Source: an uncultured Lachnospiraceae bacterium (GTDB lineage Bacteria > Bacillota > Clostridia > Lachnospirales > Lachnospiraceae). Taken from it: a DNA stretch of 11,782 bases. Shown in pieces: positions 7,214 through 11,782 of this stretch (position 1 is its first letter; each line of letters opens with the position of its first letter). The stretch is from contig USKC01000068.1 of the NCBI GenBank assembly GCA_900555195.1, positions 1 through 11,782 of the forward strand. The letters are read 5' to 3'. Position numbers and translations under genes: made by a program. A model generated the notes under the pieces. That model was not told where the DNA came from, did not search any database, and worked only from the letters and a program-made list of their open reading frames with translations.

Positions 7214-8010
7214 TTTATCAATTCCTTCCCGACTGTCCCGGAACCGCCATATTGTTCCCTATACTTAGCCGGAGAGAGTCCATGATATTTTTTAAACACC
7301 TTATAAAAATAAACCGCATCCTCGTATCCGACCCTTTCCGCGACTTCTTCTACTGAAAAAAGAGCCGTCTTTATTAATTCCGCCGCATGTTCCATACGAA
7401 TCCGTGTTAAATATTGCGAAAATGTCATTCCTGTCTTTTTTACAAATAGGCTGCTGCAGTAATTCGGCGAAAGAGCATATGCGCCTGCCAAATCTTTGAT
7501 CAACAATTTATCCCGATAATGATTATTGATATAGACCAGCAATTTCTGAAAATGCAAGCCGTCAGCAGGCGTTTCCTTGGCCACGACAACGCTGTCTGAT
7601 TCATCCGCACCCTTTAACTCCGCCTTCCTTCCCTTATTCCGAAGCCTGACCAATAGCTGCTTTAACATATTCTCCGCCATATCCCTCCCAATTGGCTTTA
7701 CACAATAATCATATACGCCGTATCGGAGAGCTTCCTTGGCATACATGAACTCCTGATATGCGCTGATCAGCACCGCTTCCCCTTCATACCCCTGTTCGCG
7801 CAGACATTTCAGCAAAGCTAAGCCGGACATATTGGGAAGCCTGATATCTGTCATGACGACATCCGGTTCCTTCTCCAGGATGAGATCCAGCGCCTTATAT
7901 CCGGAACTTGCCGTCCCCACCACTTCAAACATTAAATCTTCTCTTGAAAAGATTTTTTTCAAATATACCAACGCCCATTCCTCATCATCCACCAAAACGA
8001 TTTTATACAT
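7210..8010 (-). CDS. Response regulator, YesN-like, receiver plus AraC-type DNA-binding domain
   Basis: This is the first gene of the leftward block and the likely activator of the transporter genes. With the start at 8010 it has 266 residues. The receiver domain (1-118) has the acidic pair in VDDEE (7-11), phospho-acceptor Asp55 in MTDIRLP, Ser83, and Lys105 in VKP. A linker of about 40 residues leads to a C-terminal double helix-turn-helix (about 155-255) with the AraC signature around VAERVGYEDAVYFYKVFKKYHGL. The ATG at 8010 is preferred: GGGAGG is 8 bases from it but only 2 from the ATG at 8016. It is shorter than many YesN proteins, which carry a longer middle region. The regulator precedes the kinase, the reverse of B. 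subtilis yesM-yesN. Confidence 0.92.
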   Translation of the reverse strand: MYKIVLVDDEEWALVYLKKIFSREDLMFEVVGTASSGYKALDLILEKEPDVVMTDIRLPNMSGLALLKCLREQGYEGEAVLISAYQEFMYAKEALRYGVYDYCVKPIGRDMAENMLKQLLVRLRNKGRKAELKGADESDSVVVAKETPADGLHFQKLLVYINNHYRDKLLIKDLAGAYALSPNYCSSLFVKKTGMTFSQYLTRIRMEHAAELIKTALFSVEEVAERVGYEDAVYFYKVFKKYHGLSPAKYREQYGGSGTVGKELIK

Positions 8011-8148
8011 CCCCATTCCCTCCCTTAATAATTTCAGACTATCATCCCCCTTTTTTACCGTCTAATGCTTTTTATTAATACCCTTATAAATTAGGGAAGC
8101 GACATAAAATGAACATAAGAAGTCCCGCAGAGCCGGAATTTTCTTACA

Positions 8149-8177
8149 TTGTAAATTGAATTTCTTTTTTTTATAAT
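8149..8177 (+). promoter_or_regulatory. Promoter of the LysR-type regulator gene
   Basis: TTGTAA (8149-8154) and a perfect TATAAT (8172-8177) are separated by 17 bases including a T-rich stretch, a good SigA-type promoter. Transcription would start near 8184 and leave a leader of about 155 bases before the ATG at 8340. Confidence 0.7.
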
Positions 8178-8226
8178 ATGGATAAATCGTCGATTCTCGT
8201 GTTTATCATTTCAAGAAAGAAGACAG

Positions 8227-8326
8227 GTTGAAAAATAAGTCCGATGACTTATTGTTTCACAACCGAACAAGTTCGGCGGCAATTTGTGCCGGAGCGTCAC
8301 AAATTGCTTTTATCGCTACGCTCCGG
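8227..8326 (+). repeat. Cluster of nested inverted repeats in the LysR gene leader
   Basis: Four inverted repeats lie end to end. AATAAGT/ACTTATT (8234-8240, 8247-8253) is extended by GTTG/CAAC with bulges. CCGAAC/GTTCGG is at 8263-8268 and 8271-8276. GCAATTTGTG/CACAAATTGC is at 8279-8288 and 8298-8307. CCGGAGCGT/ACGCTCCGG is at 8289-8297 and 8318-8326. The nine-base loop of the third repeat is exactly the left arm of the fourth, so the two stems exclude each other or form a knot. The last arm ends 3 bases before the GGAG of the LysR ribosome binding site. It could be a translational switch, an operator array, or a dispersed palindromic repeat. Confidence 0.7.
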
Positions 8327-8339
8327 AATGGAGATTGCT

Positions 8340-9287
8340 ATGACGGATAAAGAATTATTATACATCAAAACAATCGTTGAAGAAAAAAGCCTAAATAAGG
8401 CGGCGCAGAAACTATTTCTTTCTCAGCCCGCCCTTTCTCATACGGTACAGCAAATAGAAGCCGTTCTCGGAGTCCCTTTATTCGACCGCACTCCCCATGG
8501 CCTGATTCCAACAAGGGCCGGTGAAAAATATTATCAACTGGCTATAGACATTTTGCGCCGATATAACCGTTTCATTTCTGAGCTTTCCATGCCTCAGCAA
8601 AGTTCCGGTTCCTTTCTGTTTGCGACGACTACTTCTTTGGCGGATTCTATTTTCTGCTCTATTTATCCTGCCTTTTTAAACAAACATCCCGATATCCGGG
8701 CTACAATTCATGAAGGGCCGCACTATCAGATGTTGTCTGCCTTAAAAGACGGCAGCGTGGATATGCTGATCCTTTATTCTGCCCTTGACGCCAAACTCAC
8801 AGATTTTCAGTATCAGCTCATTCAGAAGGACTCCATCGTCGTAATTGCAAACCCTAAAATGCTCACCTTTCAAAGCGCACGTTTCAATGCGGCTTATAAA
8901 TATCCTGTTATCGATCCTTCTGAGCTATGCCGTTACCCCTATATTAAAAATGCCAGCATTAATCCCACCTCTCAGTTAATTGACGCGGCGTTGGAAAGCA
9001 ACGGAATCCATCTGAATTCTAATATTTATCTGCAGATCGGACGCACCTATACCGTTGCGCAACTGGCCTTCTCCACGGCTGGTTTTGGGTTCGCTCCTTC
9101 TCTGCAAACAAATATTTTGCCTGAAAATTGCAAATACATGCTTCCGGAAGGTTTTTTCCCTTCCTATGATTTGTATGCAATCATGCCTGCCAACTGTGCC
9201 CCGAATCCGGCTGAAAATATATTTATCAATTATGTGAAGGATTCTTTGAAGGGGGTTACTTACAATTCAGCCAAGGCTGAATTGTAG
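8340..9287 (+). CDS. LysR-family transcriptional regulator
   Basis: This 315-residue DNA-binding protein reads divergently from the transporter/lyase block and may control it, itself, or both. The N-terminal winged helix-turn-helix spans residues 1-60, with SLNKAAQKLFLSQPALSHTV (17-36) and LGVPLFDRTPHGLIPTRAG (about 44-62). The effector-binding domain follows from about 90 to 305. ATG at 8340 was chosen because it aligns with usual LysR starts and has GGAG 6 bases upstream. The frame stays open back to an ATG at 8244, adding 32 residues encoded by the inverted-repeat cluster, but that start lacks a ribosome binding site. The last nine codons lie within a palindrome. LysR regulators often use small carboxylates as effectors, which would suit a lyase target; this is inference only. 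Confidence 0.92.
   Translation: MTDKELLYIKTIVEEKSLNKAAQKLFLSQPALSHTVQQIEAVLGVPLFDRTPHGLIPTRAGEKYYQLAIDILRRYNRFISELSMPQQSSGSFLFATTTSLADSIFCSIYPAFLNKHPDIRATIHEGPHYQMLSALKDGSVDMLILYSALDAKLTDFQYQLIQKDSIVVIANPKMLTFQSARFNAAYKYPVIDPSELCRYPYIKNASINPTSQLIDAALESNGIHLNSNIYLQIGRTYTVAQLAFSTAGFGFAPSLQTNILPENCKYMLPEGFFPSYDLYAIMPANCAPNPAENIFINYVKDSLKGVTYNSAKAEL
9261..9286 (+). repeat. 26-base palindrome over the 3' end of the LysR gene
   Basis: TACAATTCAGCC (9261-9272) and GGCTGAATTGTA (9275-9286) are perfect reverse complements separated by AA. The palindrome encodes the last eight residues of the LysR protein, and its end overlaps the TAG stop (9285-9287). What follows is GCGGCATTTCCCC rather than a T-run, so this is at best a weak terminator on the plus strand. 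A dispersed palindromic repeat inserted at the gene's end is an alternative. Confidence 0.75.
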
Positions 9288-9321
9288 CGGCATTTCCCCT
9301 ATCCAGTCTCCAAATGCGATC

Positions 9322-9356
9322 TAATATAAAACGTGCGGCGCTTTTTGCGCCGCACG
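9322..9356 (-). terminator. Intrinsic terminator of the nucleotidyltransferase-galE unit
   Basis: CGTGCGGCGC and GCGCCGCACG (9332-9341, 9347-9356) form a perfect GC-rich 10-bp stem with a 5-base loop. On the minus strand it is followed by TTTTATATTA, a good U-tract. It ends transcripts coming from galE, and on the plus strand may also stop LysR read-through, though there the T-run is weaker and further away. Confidence 0.85.
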
Positions 9357-9401
9357 CTATCTTCTGCCTTTTATAAAAATAAATATCCATGTTTCTTTAC
9401 A

Positions 9402-9426
9402 GGCAGCCTTTCCGGAAAGCGCTGCC
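9402..9426 (-). repeat. Additional hairpin in the galE 3' untranslated region
   Basis: GGCAGC and GCTGCC enclose a perfect CTTTCCGGAAAG palindrome with one bulged G, forming a strong stem about 25 bases after the galE stop. The downstream minus-strand sequence TGTAAAGAAAC is not a U-tract. It is most likely a 3'-end stabilising structure ahead of the true terminator. Confidence 0.5.
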
Positions 9427-9451
9427 CTTATCTGCCGTCAGAACCCTTTTC

Positions 9452-10468
9452 TCAATCCTCATACCCGTTCGGGTTCTGCGACTGCCATCTCCAGGAATCC
9501 GCGCACATTTCCTTGATTCCGTATTCCGCCTTCCAGCCAAGCTCCCGCTCCGCCTTGCTAGGATCCGCGTAGCAGGTTGCGATATCTCCCGGACGGCGCG
9601 CCTGGATCACATAAGGAATCTTCACGCCGGTCGCTTCTTCAAAGTTCTTCACGATATCAAGTACGCTGTAGCCCTTTCCGGTTCCCAGATTATAGATGGA
9701 CAGTCCGGAATTGTCCTCGATCTTTTTCAGCGCCTTCACATGTCCCTTCGCCAGGTCCACCACATGGATGTAGTCCCGCACGCCGGTTCCGTCCGGCGTA
9801 TCATAGTCGTTGCCGAATACGTTGAGCTGTTTCAGCTTTCCAACCGCAACCTGCGTAATATAGGGCATCAGGTTGTTCGGAATTCCGTTCGGGTTCTCCC
9901 CAATGGTTCCGCTCTTATGGGCCCCGATCGGATTGAAGTAGCGCAGAAGCACCACATTCCATTCCGGATCCGCCTTCTGCATATCGCTTAAAATCTGCTC
10001 CAGCATGGATTTCGTCCAGCCATAGGGATTGGTGCACTGGCCCTTCGGGCATTCCTCCGTGATGGGAATAACCGCAGGATCGCCGTAAACCGTAGCAGAG
10101 GAAGAAAAGATAATATTTTTCACTCCGTGTTTACGCATCACATCCACGAGAGTCAGGGTTCCTGCAATATTGTTCTCATAATATTCCCACGGCTTTGCAA
10201 CGGACTCTCCTACCGCCTTTAATCCGGCGAAGTGGATGCAGGAATCGATTGTTTCTTTTTCAAAAATTTCATTCAGAGCTTCCCTGTCCAGGATATCCGC
10301 TTTATAAAAAGGAACCGATTTCCCGGTGATCTTTTCCACACGCTGAAGGGATTTTTCGCTGGCATTGCAGAGATTATCCACCACTACCACATCATATCCC
10401 GCATTCTGCAGTTCCACTACCGTGTGGCTGCCGATATATCCGGCGCCGCCTGTTACTAATATCGCCAT
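9452..10468 (-). CDS. galE: UDP-glucose 4-epimerase
   Basis: This enzyme interconverts UDP-glucose and UDP-galactose in the Leloir pathway and supplies UDP-galactose for surface polysaccharides. The 338-residue length is standard. The N-terminal NAD-binding motif GGAGYIGSH spans 7-15. The SSSATVYG strand carries the catalytic Ser124 (approximate assignment), and NPYGWTK gives the Tyr149/Lys153 catalytic pair. RYFNPIGAH near 185 and RRPGD near 298 are further signatures of the GalE subgroup of short-chain dehydrogenase-like proteins. ATG at 10468 has AGGAGG 5 bases upstream. It is downstream of, and probably co-transcribed with, the nucleotidyltransferase gene (89-base gap) and ends at the terminator near 9332-9356. 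Nothing in it looks broken. Confidence 0.97.
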   Translation of the reverse strand: MAILVTGGAGYIGSHTVVELQNAGYDVVVVDNLCNASEKSLQRVEKITGKSVPFYKADILDREALNEIFEKETIDSCIHFAGLKAVGESVAKPWEYYENNIAGTLTLVDVMRKHGVKNIIFSSSATVYGDPAVIPITEECPKGQCTNPYGWTKSMLEQILSDMQKADPEWNVVLLRYFNPIGAHKSGTIGENPNGIPNNLMPYITQVAVGKLKQLNVFGNDYDTPDGTGVRDYIHVVDLAKGHVKALKKIEDNSGLSIYNLGTGKGYSVLDIVKNFEEATGVKIPYVIQARRPGDIATCYADPSKAERELGWKAEYGIKEMCADSWRWQSQNPNGYED

Positions 10469-10557
10469 GGTCTCCTCCTATCTGCTGCCGCTTGGGCCGC
10501 TTGGCTCCTACTGTGCGGCAGGCGGGCCGAACCGGTCTTACCGTCTTCCCGCTTCCG

Positions 10558-11478
10558 CTACTGCCATAAAACTTCCGGATATACCCCATCCGCTTTCAGC
10601 TTCGCGATGGACTCCATCACATAGGGCTTATCCTCTTTATAAGTCACTCCAAACCATTTATCCCGGGATGCAAGCACTTCTACGGTTGCCTTTCCCTGCT
10701 TCAGAAGCTTATCCACCTCAATGGGGAGGAAGCATTCCGCTTTCATGGGATTCTTCTCCACTTCGGAAGCGAAGAACCTATTCACTGCCTCCTCCAGCTC
10801 CTTCAGGATGCTTGCAGAGAAGCCCCACATATTCATGGACACCGGCGTATCCAATGCAAGGGGCACATAGGTTGCGCCATCGTCTTCCGTATAGGCAGCT
10901 CCTTCCGGGGTCTTAACGATCTTGGTGCGCTCCGCAATTTCCTTCAAAAAACCATTCTCATCCGTCACGCATACGCCGCGCGCCACAGAGCCATTATCCG
11001 TCAGCGTGTTCCCCAGTTCATATCCCACCATCGCATAACGATATTTTTCATCGTCCTGATGGGTAGTCAGGAACTCATACAGGGTTGTAAAGGCGCTTCT
11101 TCCATAATAATCATCCGCATTGATAACCGCAAACGGCCCCTTCAGCACATCCTTGCAGCAAAGAATCGCATGTGCAGTCCCCCAGGGCTTCACCCTTCCT
11201 TCCGGAATCTGAAACCCTTCCGGCACCTTATCAAGCTCCTGGAACACATATTCCACTTCCATGTGCCTGCTGACCCGGTCTCCCACACATTCCCGGAAAT
11301 CTTTTTCGTTTTCTTTCTTAATGATGAAAACAACCTTTTCAAATCCCGCCCTGTGCGCATCATACATGGAAAAATCAATGATCTTGTGTCCCTGTTCATC
11401 CACCGGGTCGATCTGCTTCAGACCGCCGTAGCGGCTTCCCATTCCCGCCGCCAGAATTACCAATACCGGTTTATCCAT
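10558..11478 (-). CDS. Sugar-phosphate nucleotidyltransferase (GalU-like NDP-sugar pyrophosphorylase)
   Basis: Enzymes of this family join an NTP and a sugar 1-phosphate to give an NDP-sugar and pyrophosphate. Next to galE, UDP-glucose synthesis is the likeliest role, though the sugar cannot be fixed from sequence. The 306-residue protein begins with VLVILAAGMGSRYGGLKQID, with the nucleotide-binding loop at 11-21. Here YGGLK replaces the PxTxxxPK continuation seen in standard GalU, so this is a distinct clostridial subgroup. PWGTAHAIL (98-106) and NADDYYG (120-126, metal-binding Asp) complete the active site. ATG at 11478 has AAGGGGAG 7 bases upstream; the frame stays open to 11580 but the extra 34 residues come from the leader and resemble nothing. 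The promoter is at 11691-11720. Confidence 0.9.
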   Translation of the reverse strand: MDKPVLVILAAGMGSRYGGLKQIDPVDEQGHKIIDFSMYDAHRAGFEKVVFIIKKENEKDFRECVGDRVSRHMEVEYVFQELDKVPEGFQIPEGRVKPWGTAHAILCCKDVLKGPFAVINADDYYGRSAFTTLYEFLTTHQDDEKYRYAMVGYELGNTLTDNGSVARGVCVTDENGFLKEIAERTKIVKTPEGAAYTEDDGATYVPLALDTPVSMNMWGFSASILKELEEAVNRFFASEVEKNPMKAECFLPIEVDKLLKQGKATVEVLASRDKWFGVTYKEDKPYVMESIAKLKADGVYPEVLWQ

Positions 11479-11684
11479 ATTTTGCTCCCCTTCTGCGTGT
11501 TTTTCACGCGATAAGGGCTGTGAAGCGCATCTTACCAGAGAGTCGTTTCTTGTTGCGTAAAGTTTGCAGGCCTGCTTCACTCTGCCCTTTTATTTTATCT
11601 GGAATCCTGCACATCCGGCAACTGCTGTTTGTTGCATAGACTTGTCGAAATGTTAAATCAGGATTATCCATCTTTTTTATTATG
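11479..11684 (-). promoter_or_regulatory. Long leader of the nucleotidyltransferase-galE transcript
   Basis: The predicted start near 11684 leaves about 205 bases of leader. It contains a self-complementary GCAGGCCTGC (11566-11575) and a small hairpin, GCGTG-AAAAA-CACGC, shortly before the ribosome binding site. I recognise no known riboswitch, T-box or attenuator in it, and there is no U-tract that would mark a terminator. Confidence 0.4.
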
Positions 11685-11690
11685 CATAAA

Positions 11691-11720
11691 ATTATAACAT
11701 ACTCCTCCCCATTGAAGCAA
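11691..11720 (-). promoter_or_regulatory. Promoter of the nucleotidyltransferase-galE unit
   Basis: On the minus strand TTGCTT (11720-11715) and a perfect TATAAT (11696-11691) are 18 bases apart, and TGT directly before the -10 gives an extended -10 element. This is among the best promoters in the window and fits constitutive housekeeping expression. Confidence 0.78.
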
Positions 11721-11782
11721 ATATTATGCGGGATGAGAAGTTCTGGGTACTTCCTGCCCCTTTCCATGGGAAAGATCTCCTT

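Larger units (their letters stand above)
8011..8339. promoter_or_regulatory. Divergent intergenic region between the YesN-like operon and the LysR-type gene
   Basis: About 330 bases separate the two starts. The right part holds the plus-strand promoter (8149-8177) and a repeat-rich leader (8227-8326). The left part (8017-8148) is AT-rich and must drive the leftward operon. It contains -10-like TATAAG and TATTAA on the minus strand near 8070-8090, but no -35 box at good spacing, as expected for an activator-dependent promoter. AAATTGAATTT (8153-8163) is a small symmetric element overlapping the LysR-gene promoter and could be an operator. No RNA gene was recognised. Confidence 0.55.

Noticed and set aside
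9389..9991. 200-codon open frame on the plus strand
   Set aside because: Antisense to galE, whose identity is unambiguous; no family resemblance.
10365..10916. 183-codon open frame on the plus strand
   Set aside because: Antisense to galE and the nucleotidyltransferase gene, Pro/Ser-rich shadow with no start signal.
11504..11767. 87-codon minus-strand open frame with AAGGAG 9 bases before its ATG
   Set aside because: It contains the strong extended -10 promoter of the next gene, ends just before that gene's ribosome binding site, and resembles no known protein. The start signal is the only point in its favour.

Overview
The window looks like chromosome from a low-to-medium GC anaerobic Firmicute, most likely class Clostridia (Lachnospiraceae-like). 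This rests on strong AGGAGG-type ribosome binding sites, free use of AGA/AGG/ATA codons, a YesM/YesN-type two-component pair, and an Lpl/Ytc-type sugar ABC importer without its own ATPase. The genus cannot be fixed from sequence reading alone.

Leftward block (1-8016, minus strand). In order of transcription: a compact YesN-like response regulator, a YesM-like sensor kinase, two ABC permeases (LplB-like, then LplC-like) and a large solute-binding lipoprotein. A 132-base gap follows, then citD, citE and the 5' part of citF, which encode the citrate lyase acyl carrier, beta and alpha subunits. Several genes are tightly coupled: ATGA at the regulator/kinase junction, GTGA at citD/citE and ATGA at citE/citF. 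The gap before citD holds a perfect 14-bp inverted repeat followed directly by a good promoter-like sequence. The lyase genes may therefore form their own transcription unit or be controlled by that dyad. citF runs off the left edge.

The lyase is unusual. CitD lacks the serine that normally carries the phosphoribosyl-dephospho-CoA arm: the motif reads E-P-C-D where E-S-[SG]-D is expected. CitE departs from the family at two usually conserved motifs. The pairing with an oligosaccharide-type ABC importer and a YesMN system, rather than a citrate carrier, is also uncommon. The best candidate for something new here is a divergent citrate-lyase-like complex tied to import of an unknown, perhaps carbohydrate-linked, substrate.

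Divergent regulator (8149-9287, plus strand). A LysR-family gene has a clear promoter and a roughly 155-base leader packed with nested inverted repeats. Two of these are mutually exclusive. A 12-bp palindrome lies exactly over its stop codon.

Right block (9322-11720, minus strand). A sugar-phosphate nucleotidyltransferase and galE (UDP-glucose 4-epimerase) form a two-gene unit. It has a strong extended -10 promoter near 11690-11720, a leader of about 205 bases, and an intrinsic terminator at 9322-9356. This is housekeeping UDP-sugar metabolism and probably has nothing to do with the lyase block. No tRNA, rRNA, CRISPR array, insertion sequence or integrase was seen.
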